27,243 nucleotides of DNA from DATKEH01 sp035546355 (GCA_035546355.1 DATKEH010000100.1:1-27243); one strand, 5' to 3'; positions 8,468-16,429 are shown, numbered from the stretch's first letter. Made by a program: numbers and translations. Notes: generated from the sequence alone by a model not told the origin.

Positions 8468-9550
8468 TCATAGCCGGCCCCCCGGCGCGAAGGCATCGCC
8501 GCCCGCCTCGCGCCGTAACCGCCAGGCGAACATCAGCACCTCGGCGACCGCTTCGTACAGCTCCTGGGGCACGTAGGCGTCGACGTCGACCTCGAACAGC
8601 GCCCGCGCCAGGATGCGGTCGCGGACGATCGGCACGTCGTGCTTCCTGGCCAGCTTGACGATCTTCTTGGCCAGGCGTTCGCGCCCCTTGATGGCCACCT
8701 TGGGGGCCGCCATCTGCCCCTTCTTGTAGGCCACCGCCACCGCCAGATGGGTGGGGTTGACCACCACCGCGTCGGCGCCGACCACCGCCTGCTGCACGTC
8801 CTGGTTGATGATCTCGTGGTGGATCTGCCGGCGCTCCTGCTTGATCAGCGGGTCCCCCTCCGATTCCTTGTACTCGCGCTTGACCTCGTCCTTGGTCATC
8901 ATCAGCTTCTTCTTCCACTGCCACCGCTGGAAGGCGAAGTCGAGGCCGCCGAGGCCGACGAAGACCAGGCCCACGGTCCACAGGAAGTGCTTGGCCACCC
9001 CGGCGCCCTGGGACAGCACCGCGGGCGTGGGGGAGAAGCCGAGCCGCAGCAGCACGGCCAGCGACCCTTGCACGGTGAGCCAGCCGAGCAGGAACACCAT
9101 GCCCAGCTTGACCAGGGTCTTGCCGAACTCGAACAACCCCTTGGTGGAGAAGATGTTCTTGAGCTGGTTGATGGGGTTGAGCTTGTCGAGCTTGGGCTTC
9201 ATGCTCTCGCCGGTGAAGATCACGCCCACCTGGGCGTAGGCGAGCAGCAGGCCGATGCCGGCGATGGGGAACACCACCGGCGCCAGCAGCCGGAAGGAGA
9301 GGGCCAGCGAGCGCCGCACCGCCTCCACCCAGGCCTCGTGATCGAGCAGCCCGTCGCTGGCGGCCAGCGCCAGCAGCTCGCGGTAGTAGTCCTCCAAGGC
9401 GTGCCCGATCCCCTTGGCGGTGAGGAAGACCAGGGCGATGCCGGCGAGGTAGGTGAGGACGTTGTTGGCATCCTTGGAGAAGGCCACGTCCCCCTTCTTG
9501 CGGGCGTCGCGTAGCTTCTTCGGGGTGGGTTGCTCGGTCTTGTTGGACAT
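8468..9550 (-). CDS. sctU: T3SS export switch protein SctU (FlhB/YscU/SpaS family)
   Basis: This gene encodes 360 residues. The N terminus (MSNKTEQPTPKKLRDARKKG) is the classic FlhB/YscU opening. Four membrane segments lie in about residues 30-210, followed by a cytoplasmic domain with the autocleavage motif NPTH (265-268). In this family the chain is cut between Asn and Pro, and this is needed to switch from early needle substrates to later translocators. The linker KKKLMMTKDEVKREYKESEGDP is also typical. SctU encloses the SctRST complex and works with the ruler SctP, which is present in the same run. It starts 9 bases after sctT ends. A short alanine/glycine-rich tail follows the conserved core. 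Confidence 0.97.
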   Translation of the reverse strand: MSNKTEQPTPKKLRDARKKGDVAFSKDANNVLTYLAGIALVFLTAKGIGHALEDYYRELLALAASDGLLDHEAWVEAVRRSLALSFRLLAPVVFPIAGIGLLLAYAQVGVIFTGESMKPKLDKLNPINQLKNIFSTKGLFEFGKTLVKLGMVFLLGWLTVQGSLAVLLRLGFSPTPAVLSQGAGVAKHFLWTVGLVFVGLGGLDFAFQRWQWKKKLMMTKDEVKREYKESEGDPLIKQERRQIHHEIINQDVQQAVVGADAVVVNPTHLAVAVAYKKGQMAAPKVAIKGRERLAKKIVKLARKHDVPIVRDRILARALFEVDVDAYVPQELYEAVAEVLMFAWRLRREAGGDAFAPGGRL

Positions 9551-9559
9551 GGTGGGCGG

Positions 9560-10489
9560 TCAGCGGGCTTCGTCGGCTGCGGCGGCGGCTGGCGGAGGGG
9601 AAGGCTCGGCGCCGTTCTCCGCCGGCAGGCTGTGGATCGTCTCGCCGAGCCACCGGTGCTGGTCGCGGAAGAAGTCGGGCGCCATGCCCAGCAGGTAGTA
9701 GAGCGACAGCGCCACCACCAGCGAGCCCACCGCCGACTTCAGCGACAGGCTGATGAAGAACACGTCGAGCTGCGGGGCCATGCGGTTGGCCACGCCCAGC
9801 ATGAGGTCCATGAGCATCAGCACCACCAGCGCCGGCGCCATGATCTTGAGGGCCACCACGAACAGGCCGCCGGTGGCGGCGATGAAGCTCTCGGCGGCGG
9901 TGGCGAGCGCCAGCGCGGCGGTGGTGGGCGGCAGGATCTCGTACGATTGGAAGACGGCCGACAGGAACCAGAGATGGCCGCCGGCCAACACGTACAGCAC
10001 CACGAAGAGCTGGTAGTAGAAGTCCCCCAACAACGAGCTCTGGGTGCTGACCTGCGGGATCAGCAGGTTCGCGGTGGTGGTGCCGCGGACGTTGTCGATG
10101 AACCGGCCCCCCATCTCGGCGGCCCAGAACACCAGGCCGGCGCCGAAGGCGAGGAGGAAGCCGATCAGCACCTCCTTGAGCAGCAGCGCCCACCAGCCGA
10201 CGCTGGTGATCCCCAGGGGCAGGGGCGCCTGCGCCGAGACCCAGGGGAGGACCCACAGGGCCATGAACACCGCCAGGCCGACGCGGATGGGGTTGGGCAC
10301 CAGGCGGCCGCCGATGAAGGGCGTCATGCCGAACACCGGCGCCCAGCGGGCGAAGCCGAGGGTGAACAGCAGCAGCGCGTCGTCGAAGTCGTGGCGCACC
10401 CCCAGCGCGTCGCCGAAGGGCCGCCAGAGCTCGCCGACGGTGGCGCCCAGCAGGCCCGCCGCCGGCGCCAGCAGGGTTACCCCACCCAC
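9560..10489 (-). CDS. sctT: T3SS export apparatus protein SctT (FliR/YscT/SpaR family)
   Basis: This gene encodes 309 residues, slightly longer than the usual 255-265 because of N- and C-terminal extensions. It contains six to eight hydrophobic helices and FliR/SctT-like stretches (FGMTPFIGGRLVPNPIRVGLAVFMALW; DFYYQLFVVLYVLAGGH). In the family one SctT joins five SctR and four SctS to form the export channel in the inner membrane. The start is GTG 10489, overlapping the end of sctS by 13 bases; no strong ribosome binding site is visible, so translational coupling is likely. The acidic, alanine-rich C-terminal tail is not conserved. Order R-S-T-U supports the call. Confidence 0.94.
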   Translation of the reverse strand: MGGVTLLAPAAGLLGATVGELWRPFGDALGVRHDFDDALLLFTLGFARWAPVFGMTPFIGGRLVPNPIRVGLAVFMALWVLPWVSAQAPLPLGITSVGWWALLLKEVLIGFLLAFGAGLVFWAAEMGGRFIDNVRGTTTANLLIPQVSTQSSLLGDFYYQLFVVLYVLAGGHLWFLSAVFQSYEILPPTTAALALATAAESFIAATGGLFVVALKIMAPALVVLMLMDLMLGVANRMAPQLDVFFISLSLKSAVGSLVVALSLYYLLGMAPDFFRDQHRWLGETIHSLPAENGAEPSPPPAAAAADEAR

Positions 10490-10743
10490 TGCCCGAAGTT
10501 CTCGAAGATGTTGAGCGCGAAGCGGTAGACCTGGGATGCCATCCAGTAGCCGAAGAGGAACAGCATGCCGAAGACGGCGACGATCTTGGCCGCCATCTGG
10601 ATGGTCTGCTCCTGGATCTGGGTCAGCGCCTGGAAGACCGCCAGCGCCAGCCCCACCACCAGGGCGGCGAGGATCGGCGGCGCCGACACCAGCACCGTCA
10701 CCAGGATCGCCTGCTGCGCGATGTGGATGAAGTCACCTTCCAT
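10477..10743 (-). CDS. sctS: T3SS export apparatus protein SctS (FliQ/YscS/SpaQ family)
   Basis: This gene encodes 88 residues, the normal length for the family (86-89). It forms a two-helix hairpin: membrane helices at about 12-38 and 50-76 with a short loop containing QIQEQTI, a typical FliQ/SctS feature. Several copies pack around the SctR-SctT core and help close the channel. It lies 12 bases after sctR and overlaps sctT by 13 bases, so stoichiometry may be set by coupled translation. Identity is clear from length, helix pattern and position. Confidence 0.96.
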   Translation of the reverse strand: MEGDFIHIAQQAILVTVLVSAPPILAALVVGLALAVFQALTQIQEQTIQMAAKIVAVFGMLFLFGYWMASQVYRFALNIFENFGQWVG

Positions 10744-10755
10744 CGTGCGCCTCCG

Positions 10756-11475
10756 TCACGTCACCAGATACGCCTGCAGCAACCCCTGGGCGAGCATCGA
10801 CCAGCCGTCGATCATGATGAACAGCAACAGCTTGAACGGCAGGGACACCACCACCGGCGACAGCATGTGCATCCCCATCGCCAGCAGGATGTTGGACACC
10901 ACCATGTCGATCACCAGGAAGGGGAGGAAGAGCAGGAAGCCGATGGCGAAGGCCTCCGTCAACTCGCTGATCGCAAACGCCGGGATCAGCACGATGAGAT
11001 CGTCGGACGTCAGCTCCTCCTTCCAGCTCGGCGGCCCCATCTGCCGCGCCCAGTGGTGGAACAGCTCGACCTCTTCGCGGTGCGCGTGGCGGGCGAGGAA
11101 GCCCTGCAGCGGCGGCTTGGCGCGGTCGATGGCGTCGAGGATGTCGCGGGCGCCGCGGGCCGAGAAGGTCTCCGTCTGGGTGTCGGCCTCGATCTCCCCC
11201 TGCAGGTTGTCGTAGATCTCGGCCGCCACCGGCGACATCACGTAGGCGGTCAGGATCACCGCCAGGCCCAGGATCACCGGATTGGGCGGGATCTGTTGCG
11301 TCCCCAGGGCGTTGCGCAGGATCGACAGGACCACCGCGAACTTGAGGAAGGAGGTGGTCATCATCAGGATGAAGGGCAGCAGCGCCAGCAGCCCGAGGAA
11401 GATGACGGTGCTGATCGGATTGGCTCCGAGCTCGCCGGCGCCGCCCGCCTGGGCGAGGAGGAACGCCGCGCTCAT
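10756..11475 (-). CDS. sctR: T3SS export apparatus protein SctR (FliP/YscR/SpaP family)
   Basis: This gene encodes 239 residues, close to the usual 215-245. Conserved family stretches are present: LPFILMMTTSFLKFAVVLSILRNALG and QQIPPNPVILGLAVILTAYVM near the N terminus, and FLPFLVIDMVVSNILLAMGMHMLSP near the C terminus. Five copies form the main wall of the export channel. A region between the first and last membrane segments (about 95-160) is polar, as in homologues. ATG 11475 overlaps the stop of the FliO-like gene by 4 bases (ATGA). In flagella FliO helps assemble the SctR-like ring (FliP), so this overlap is meaningful. Confidence in identity is very high. Confidence 0.97.
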   Translation of the reverse strand: MSAAFLLAQAGGAGELGANPISTVIFLGLLALLPFILMMTTSFLKFAVVLSILRNALGTQQIPPNPVILGLAVILTAYVMSPVAAEIYDNLQGEIEADTQTETFSARGARDILDAIDRAKPPLQGFLARHAHREEVELFHHWARQMGPPSWKEELTSDDLIVLIPAFAISELTEAFAIGFLLFLPFLVIDMVVSNILLAMGMHMLSPVVVSLPFKLLLFIMIDGWSMLAQGLLQAYLVT

Positions 11476-11777
11476 GCGCCCCCCTCGGCGAGCGCCTGCG
11501 GCGGCTGCGCCTCGTGGCCCGCGGGCCAGGCGTCGAGGGTGGTGACCTCGCCGCCGCCGAAGGCGACCAGGTACTCCTTGCCCCCGACCCGCACCAGGGC
11601 CACCCGATGCTGGCGGTCGAGCGGCACCGACTCGAGCACCTGCAGCCGCTTGCCCTGGCTGCTCGCCTGCAGGTGCATCAGTCGCGGCAGACCGAAGCGC
11701 AACACCACCACCGCCAGGGCCAGCACCACCGCCAGCGACAGGACGACCCGCAACAGCATCCAGAGCTCGCCCGCCAT
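11472..11777 (-). CDS. FliO-like export apparatus assembly protein
   Basis: This gene encodes 101 residues with one membrane helix (6-28) and a small beta domain. The segment RLQVLESVPLDRQHRVALVRVGGKEYLVA (about 44-72) follows the FliO/MopB pattern: basic residue, short strand, PL, then a strand ending in a hydrophobic core. FliO is a flagellar factor that promotes assembly of the FliP ring, and ordinary injectisomes lack it. Here it lies directly before sctR (the FliP counterpart) with a 4-base overlap and after sctQ by 4 bases, matching flagellar order (fliN-fliO-fliP). No flagellar rod, hook or filament genes are near. It could be an ancestral trait retained in this lineage. Assignment rests on pattern and position, not a database hit. 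Confidence 0.75.
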   Translation of the reverse strand: MAGELWMLLRVVLSLAVVLALAVVVLRFGLPRLMHLQASSQGKRLQVLESVPLDRQHRVALVRVGGKEYLVAFGGGEVTTLDAWPAGHEAQPPQALAEGGA

Positions 11778-11781
11778 GCCG

Positions 11782-12090
11782 CTAACCCTGACGCTCCGCC
11801 AGCCAGCGCTCGATCTGGATGCCGATGCGGTCCTCCACCACCACCACCCGGCCGTACCCGAGCAGGCGCTCCTCGCCGGGCTGGCGCAGGACGATGCGCA
11901 CCGGGTCCTCGGGAGAGCGCTGCAGCCGCAGGGTCATCCCTTCTTGCCACTCCAGCAGCTCCTTGAGCGGCACCGCCAGCCGCTCGAGCTCGAAGGTGAC
12001 CAGGGCGGTGAGCTCGTCGGGGAGCCGCACCGGCTCCTCCTCGTCGAGCGGCGTCTCCTGGGGTTCGGTCGGGGTGCCGTCAGCGGTCAC
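11782..12090 (-). CDS. Predicted internal-start product SctQ-C (C-terminal SpoA domain)
   Basis: An in-frame GTG at 12090 (Val422 of SctQ) is preceded by a perfect Shine-Dalgarno AAAGGAGG with a 4-base spacer. Translation from it would give 102 residues holding only the second SpoA module. In Yersinia YscQ, Salmonella SsaQ and Shigella Spa33 a short C-terminal product is made in just this way from an internal start and forms part of the sorting platform. The motif falls in the linker between the two SpoA modules, where such starts lie in those systems. The spacer is slightly short, and the bases also encode Lys-Gly-Gly, so chance is possible. Confidence 0.6.
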   Translation of the reverse strand: MTADGTPTEPQETPLDEEEPVRLPDELTALVTFELERLAVPLKELLEWQEGMTLRLQRSPEDPVRIVLRQPGEERLLGYGRVVVVEDRIGIQIERWLAERQG

Positions 12091-13353
12091 GAGGCCTCCT
12101 TTCGGTGCGATCCGCCAACCGGAGGAGCCCACCTCCAGGTGGTAGTAGCCGGTCTCGAACCGCAGCCGTGCCGGCCGCGACCAGCTCTGCAGCAGCAGGG
12201 CGACCGGGCCCAGCTCGGCGTCAGTCTGGTCCACCCAGTGATCGGGGAGCCAGCGGTCGGGGAGCACGATGTCGCCGGGGTCGACCTGGGCCAGGTCGGC
12301 GCCCGACAGGCGCAGCATGCCGCCGACCACCGATACCGCGTAGGGGGCATCCAGCAGCCATCCGGGCGGCTCGCGGAGCTCCCTGGCGGCGCTCGCCGTC
12401 GCCGGCCACAGGGCGGTGAGCTCGTACTGGTGGTCGCCCAGCAGCAGGTCGACGCGCGCCCCGTCCCAGCTGTCGGCGGCCGGCCCGGCGAGGGTCGCCA
12501 CCCGGTCGGCCGTCACCAACCCCGAGAGCGACACCTGCAGGCCCGACCGCTGGCCGATCTCGGCCGCCACGTGGCGCAGCAGGAAGGCGGTCAGCGAGAG
12601 GTCCACCGGATTGCCGAAGGGCGCCGGTGTCGGCGCCTCGTAGCCGAGCCGGGTGTAGGCATAGGCCAGCCACCCGTGGGGGAGGTGCAGGTAGCCCTCC
12701 CAGGCGCCGGCCCGCACCCGGCACCATAGCCCGTGCGCCCCGGACAGCCGGGGGAAGGGGTCGCTGCCGCGCACCTGCAGCGCGTCCACCAGCCGGGCCT
12801 CCATCCGCGGCGGCGCGTACTGCACGTCGGGCGTGCCGACGACCAGGCGGAACGGCCGCAGCTGGATCTGGTCGCCGCTGACCAGCGGGCGGGGCTCGAA
12901 CGGCGTCAGCTCGAAGCCGTTGAGCCGGGTGCCGTTGGAGCTCGCCAGGTCGACCAGCCACAGCTTGTCGTCGTCGAAGCGGATCTCGCAATGGTGGCTG
13001 GAGACGGTCTCGGCCTGGAGCTGGAGCTGGCACGACGGATCGCGGCCGACGCGCACGACGCGGTGGTGGAGCACCGCCTTGTCGCGCCGCCCGTCGGGAT
13101 GGACCACCACCAGCTCGAGGCCCTGGCTGCGCCGCGGGCGCACCGGCCACCAGGGCTCGAAGGACTGGGCGAGGGTGGCGAGCCGGTCGTCGTCGAGCAC
13201 CTCTCCCAGCCGCTGCCGCAGCGCCTCGCGCCGCTCGCGCGAGGCGAGGGCGCCGGCCTCGGCGTCGGGCAACGCCTCCCGCCACTGCCGGGCACCGGCG
13301 CCGGCCGGGACGAGCTCCCAGGCCGCGGCCGCGGCGAGAGGGGGTGCCGTCAT
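11782..13353 (-). CDS. sctQ: SctQ sorting-platform protein with N-terminal FHA domain
   Basis: This gene encodes 523 residues, much longer than a usual SctQ (about 300-350). Residues 79-173 form an FHA domain with GR (103-104), VSSHH (117-121) and SNGTRLNG (139-146), the residues used for phosphothreonine binding. The C-terminal half carries two SpoA (FliN/SctQ-type) modules. The first is about 335-420, with MLRLSGADLAQVDPGDIVL. The second is about 447-518, beginning TALVTFELERLAVPLKEL. SctQ makes the cytoplasmic pods that sort substrates and contacts SctK and the SctL-SctN ATPase. The gene lies between sctP (3-base gap) and the fliO-like gene, as yscQ does between yscP and yscR. ATG 13353 is the first good start. 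The FHA fusion is unusual; a strong internal start is listed separately. Confidence 0.9.
   Translation of the reverse strand: MTAPPLAAAAAWELVPAGAGARQWREALPDAEAGALASRERREALRQRLGEVLDDDRLATLAQSFEPWWPVRPRRSQGLELVVVHPDGRRDKAVLHHRVVRVGRDPSCQLQLQAETVSSHHCEIRFDDDKLWLVDLASSNGTRLNGFELTPFEPRPLVSGDQIQLRPFRLVVGTPDVQYAPPRMEARLVDALQVRGSDPFPRLSGAHGLWCRVRAGAWEGYLHLPHGWLAYAYTRLGYEAPTPAPFGNPVDLSLTAFLLRHVAAEIGQRSGLQVSLSGLVTADRVATLAGPAADSWDGARVDLLLGDHQYELTALWPATASAARELREPPGWLLDAPYAVSVVGGMLRLSGADLAQVDPGDIVLPDRWLPDHWVDQTDAELGPVALLLQSWSRPARLRFETGYYHLEVGSSGWRIAPKGGLVTADGTPTEPQETPLDEEEPVRLPDELTALVTFELERLAVPLKELLEWQEGMTLRLQRSPEDPVRIVLRQPGEERLLGYGRVVVVEDRIGIQIERWLAERQG
12095..12102 (-). promoter_or_regulatory. Internal ribosome binding site within sctQ
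   Basis: AAAGGAGG on the minus strand lies 4 bases before the in-frame GTG at 12090. It is stronger than the site visible before the full-length sctQ start, which has only GGGCGGGGG in the tail of sctP. Confidence 0.6.
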
Positions 13354-13356
13354 CCG

Positions 13357-14580
13357 TTAGCCCCCGCCCTGGTCCTCTTCGGGTTCGGCGGTGAAGCGCC
13401 CCCGCGAACGGCCTTCGCCGCCGGGCTGACCGGGCTGCCGATCGCTGCCGCCACGCCCTTCGTCGGCGCCGCGGCTCCACACCGCGCCGCGCTCGCCCTG
13501 CAACTCGACGCGGCCGACATCGATGCCGCGGGCCTCGAGGCTCTGCACCAGGTCTGGAAGGCCCGACGCCAGCGCCAGCTGCCCCTCGCCGGAATCGGCG
13601 CGGAAGGTGATCTGCACCGGGCCACCCCTGGTGCGGGCGAGCTCCACCTGGGCCTGGCCGAGCTTGCCGAGATCGAGCCCCAGGTCGACCCGCGAGCGCC
13701 CCGCGGCCAGGTGCACCTCGATGCCGGTGAGGACCTTCTGGGCTACCTGCCGGATCAGGGCCGGGTCCGCGGCGGGGGGCGGTGCGGGGGCCGCCGTCGC
13801 CGCCGGCGTCAGCGGCGGCGGGGCGGCGAGCTGGTGGGCGCCGGCGGCCGCGGCCGTCGCCGCGTCGCCCTCGAGCTTCTCGCGCAGCTTCTCGGGCAGC
13901 TCCTGGCGCGGCTTCCCGGCGCCGGCGCGCGGTTCCTGGGCCGCGGCCCCGGAGACTCCCTTCGGTCCCTGCATGGCGGCTCCTCCTGGCGGGTGCGGCG
14001 GCGCGCCCTTGGCCGATCCCGGCGCCCCGCCGATCGCCGCCGGCGCGGCGGTCGTCCCGTGGGCGGCCCAGCGCGGTGCGGGCTTGGCCGGCGCCTCGCC
14101 GCTGCCGGCAGCGGCGCCTTGCGGGCTGGAAGGGGCGCCTTCCGCCGACCCTGCCGGTGCCCCTGGCGTCGAGCTGGCGCCGCCGGCCGCCGCTCCCGGC
14201 TGCCCTCCCGGTGCGACCGCGCCGCCCCCCCCGGCGCTGCCGCCGCCCGAGCCAGCGGCCGCGCCAGCCTGCTTGTCGCGGCCCTGGAGGGGCGTCCCCC
14301 CCTGCGTGCCGCCTGTGGTCTTGGGGGAAGCCTCGGCCGCCGGGGTCCGAGCCCCCGCCGCGGAGGCGCCCCCCTGCCGCGCCCCGCGCTCGCCGGGCTG
14401 GCGCACCTGGCCGGGAGCGTGCTCGAGGCCGGCGCCATGCCCCTGGCTCCGCCTCGCGGTCTGCTCCTCCTTGCCCTCGAGGAGCCGCTCGAACGCCTTG
14501 CCGTCGGCGGGCTCGGCGGGGGCCGGTGCGCCACCCTTCCCCACGGGCGGGCCGCCCCCTGGGCCGGTGACCTTGCTCAT
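13357..14580 (-). CDS. sctP: T3SS needle-length ruler / FliK-like protein SctP
   Basis: This gene encodes 407 residues. Most of it (about 1-270) is a low-complexity Gly/Ala/Pro-rich stretch with short charged segments. The C-terminal 90 residues (272-360) look like the FliK/SctP substrate-switch domain: IEVHLAAGRSRVDLGLDLGKLGQAQVEL, then VQITFRADSGEGQLAL, then a helix ending GIDVGRVEL. A 47-residue polar tail follows. The long disordered part suits a molecular ruler that stops needle growth and then signals to SctU. ATG 14580 forms an ATGA overlap with sctO and has a GAGGAGG ribosome binding site in the sctO end. An upstream in-frame start at 14679 would lie inside sctO and is rejected. Order sctN-O-P-Q matches Yersinia. 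Its N-terminal secretion signal cannot be judged by eye. Confidence 0.85.
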   Translation of the reverse strand: MSKVTGPGGGPPVGKGGAPAPAEPADGKAFERLLEGKEEQTARRSQGHGAGLEHAPGQVRQPGERGARQGGASAAGARTPAAEASPKTTGGTQGGTPLQGRDKQAGAAAGSGGGSAGGGGAVAPGGQPGAAAGGASSTPGAPAGSAEGAPSSPQGAAAGSGEAPAKPAPRWAAHGTTAAPAAIGGAPGSAKGAPPHPPGGAAMQGPKGVSGAAAQEPRAGAGKPRQELPEKLREKLEGDAATAAAAGAHQLAAPPPLTPAATAAPAPPPAADPALIRQVAQKVLTGIEVHLAAGRSRVDLGLDLGKLGQAQVELARTRGGPVQITFRADSGEGQLALASGLPDLVQSLEARGIDVGRVELQGERGAVWSRGADEGRGGSDRQPGQPGGEGRSRGRFTAEPEEDQGGG

Positions 14581-15077
14581 CGCTCCTCCTCGCGTTGGCG
14601 TACGAAGGCGGCGGAGGCGATCTCCTGCAGCAGCAGCTCCTCCTTGCGCCGCAGCTCGGCGAGCTCCTCGTCGCGCCACTTGTCGCGGTGCTTCTCGATC
14701 GCCGTCAGGGCCTGGGCGGCGGCGGAGAGGGCGTCGCGGGCCGACTCCACCTGCTCGCGTGCCTCGGCCAGGCGCTGACGCCGTGCGACCACCTCCCGGC
14801 GTCGCGCCGCCAGCCGCTCCTGAGCGAAGCGGATGCCGTTGCGGCGCTCGTCGAGCAGCCGGATGTCGAGCACGCCCTCGACCGGCGGGTCGTAGAACCC
14901 GTCCTGCAGCGACCTCAGCTCGTCCTGCTGATGCCGCTCGGCGGCCTCGGCTTCCGCCACCCTGCGCTCTTCGCGCCCCACCTCGGCGAGGCAGCCGGCC
15001 AGGAACTCCTGAGCCGCGTCGCGCTCGCGCTGGCGCAGCTCGAGCACCGACTGCAGCGGGTAGGGCGGCAGCTTCAC
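14577..15077 (-). CDS. sctO: T3SS stalk protein SctO (YscO/FliJ family)
   Basis: This gene encodes 166 residues from GTG 15077, which overlaps the sctN stop as GTGA. Almost the whole chain is a charged, heptad-like alpha-helical coiled coil (about 10-65 and 75-150), as in YscO/FliJ, where an antiparallel hairpin inserts into the ATPase hexamer and links it to SctV. The opening KLPPYPLQSVLELRQRERDAA is like FliJ, with a short basic/hydrophobic start and a helix at once. Position between sctN and sctP is diagnostic because the primary sequence of this family is poorly conserved. It overlaps sctP by 4 bases. Confidence 0.88.
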   Translation of the reverse strand: MKLPPYPLQSVLELRQRERDAAQEFLAGCLAEVGREERRVAEAEAAERHQQDELRSLQDGFYDPPVEGVLDIRLLDERRNGIRFAQERLAARRREVVARRQRLAEAREQVESARDALSAAAQALTAIEKHRDKWRDEELAELRRKEELLLQEIASAAFVRQREEER

Positions 15078-16429
15078 TCGCCCCCCCCGTCCCCGGTCAG
15101 GGCCTGCAGGCGGTCCACGGTCTCGTCGAAGCCGGGCCGCTCGTCGAGCTCCTGCTTGAGGAAGCCCTCGAGCTCGCCCATGCGCTCGACGGCCTCGTCC
15201 ACCACCGGGTCGCTGCCCCGCTGGTAGGCGCCGATGAGGATCAGGTCGCGGTTCTTCTCGTAGGCGGCGAGCAGCTCGCGGAGGCGGGTGGCCGACTTGA
15301 GGTGCGGCTTGCCGACGATGGCGTTCATCACCCGGCTGGCGCTCTTCAGCACGTCGATGGCGGGGTAGTGGCCGCGGGACGCCAGCGTGCGGGTGAGGAT
15401 GACGTGGCCGTCGAGGATGGAGCGCACCTCGTCGGCGACCGGCTCGGTCATGTCGTCGCCCTCCACCAGCACGGTGTAGACGGCGGTGATCGAGCCGCGG
15501 TCGGAGTTGCCGGTGCGCTCCAACAGGCGGGGGAGGGTGGCGAAGACCGAGGGCGGGAAGCCGGCGCGCGCCGGCGGCTCGCCGATCGCCAGCCCCACCT
15601 CGCGCTGGGCGCGGGCGAAGCGGGTGACCGAGTCCATCATCAGCAGCACCTTGCGCCCCTGGTCGCGGAAGTACTCGGCGATGGCGGTGGCGACGTAGGC
15701 GGACTTGAGGCGCACCAGGGACGGCTGGTCGGAGGTGGCCACCACCAGCACCGAGCGCGCCAGCCCCTCCTCGCCCAGGCTCTCCTCGATGAAGTCGAGG
15801 ACCTCGCGGCCGCGCTCGCCGACCAGCGAGATGACGTTGATCTCGGCCTCGGTATTGCGCGCCAGCATGCCGAGCAGCGTCGACTTGCCGCCGCCGGCGG
15901 CGGCGAAGATCCCCACCCGCTGCCCCTCGCCGAAGGTGAGCACGCCGTCGATCGCCCGCACCCCCACTTGGAACGGCTGCAGGATCCGCTTGCGTTGCAT
16001 CGGGTCGGGGGGCGGGGCGTAGACGGGGTAGCCGACCGCCGCTTGCGGGGTGATGGGGCCCTTGCGGTCGATCGGCTCGCCGAGGCCGTCGAGGACCCGT
16101 CCCAGCAGGCCCTCGCCCACCGGCACGGTCATGACGCTGCCGGTGGGCGAGACCTCGCTGTCGGGGCCGATCCCCTCGACGTCCCCCAGCGCCATCAAGT
16201 AGACTTGCTGGTCGCGGAACCCCACCACCTCGGCCCGCACCGGCCGGTCGCGCAGCGGCGCGCGGATGTAGCACAGCTCGCCGATGCGTACTCCCGGGAC
16301 CTTGGCGCGGATCAACAGGCCGGTGACCTCGGTGACCCGCCCGCGGACCTCCACGGTGGTGGCATCCTCGAGCAGGTCGAGGTAGGGAGTGAGGTCGAGC
16401 AGGGGCCGCGTCGCCGCGTCGCTGCTCAT
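15074..16429 (-). CDS. sctN: T3SS ATPase SctN (YscN/FliI/InvC family)
   Basis: This gene encodes 451 residues, normal for the family (about 430-455). It is a hexameric ATPase related to F1 beta that unfolds substrates and frees chaperones at the cytoplasmic gate. The N-terminal beta-barrel is at about 20-95. The Walker A loop is GIFAAAGGGKST (173-184), where most homologues have GSGVGKST. Walker B is VLLMMDS (261-267). SLVGERGREVLDFIEE (201-216), SVTRFARAQREVGLAIGEPPARAG (267-290) and the SASRVM stretch are family hallmarks. ATG 16429 overlaps the sctL stop (ATGA), and the end overlaps sctO (GTGA). FliI is the closest alternative, but the gene set is injectisome-type. Confidence 0.97.
   Translation of the reverse strand: MSSDAATRPLLDLTPYLDLLEDATTVEVRGRVTEVTGLLIRAKVPGVRIGELCYIRAPLRDRPVRAEVVGFRDQQVYLMALGDVEGIGPDSEVSPTGSVMTVPVGEGLLGRVLDGLGEPIDRKGPITPQAAVGYPVYAPPPDPMQRKRILQPFQVGVRAIDGVLTFGEGQRVGIFAAAGGGKSTLLGMLARNTEAEINVISLVGERGREVLDFIEESLGEEGLARSVLVVATSDQPSLVRLKSAYVATAIAEYFRDQGRKVLLMMDSVTRFARAQREVGLAIGEPPARAGFPPSVFATLPRLLERTGNSDRGSITAVYTVLVEGDDMTEPVADEVRSILDGHVILTRTLASRGHYPAIDVLKSASRVMNAIVGKPHLKSATRLRELLAAYEKNRDLILIGAYQRGSDPVVDEAVERMGELEGFLKQELDERPGFDETVDRLQALTGDGGGE

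Noticed and set aside
6241..8496. Longer sctV reading from ATG 8496
   Set aside because: It overlaps the sctU end and adds a non-conserved stretch, while GTG 8427 has a perfect GGAGGT 7 bases upstream.
13357..14679. Longer sctP reading from 14679
   Set aside because: It would lie 100 bases inside sctO. ATG 14580 has the ATGA overlap and a GAGGAGG site.
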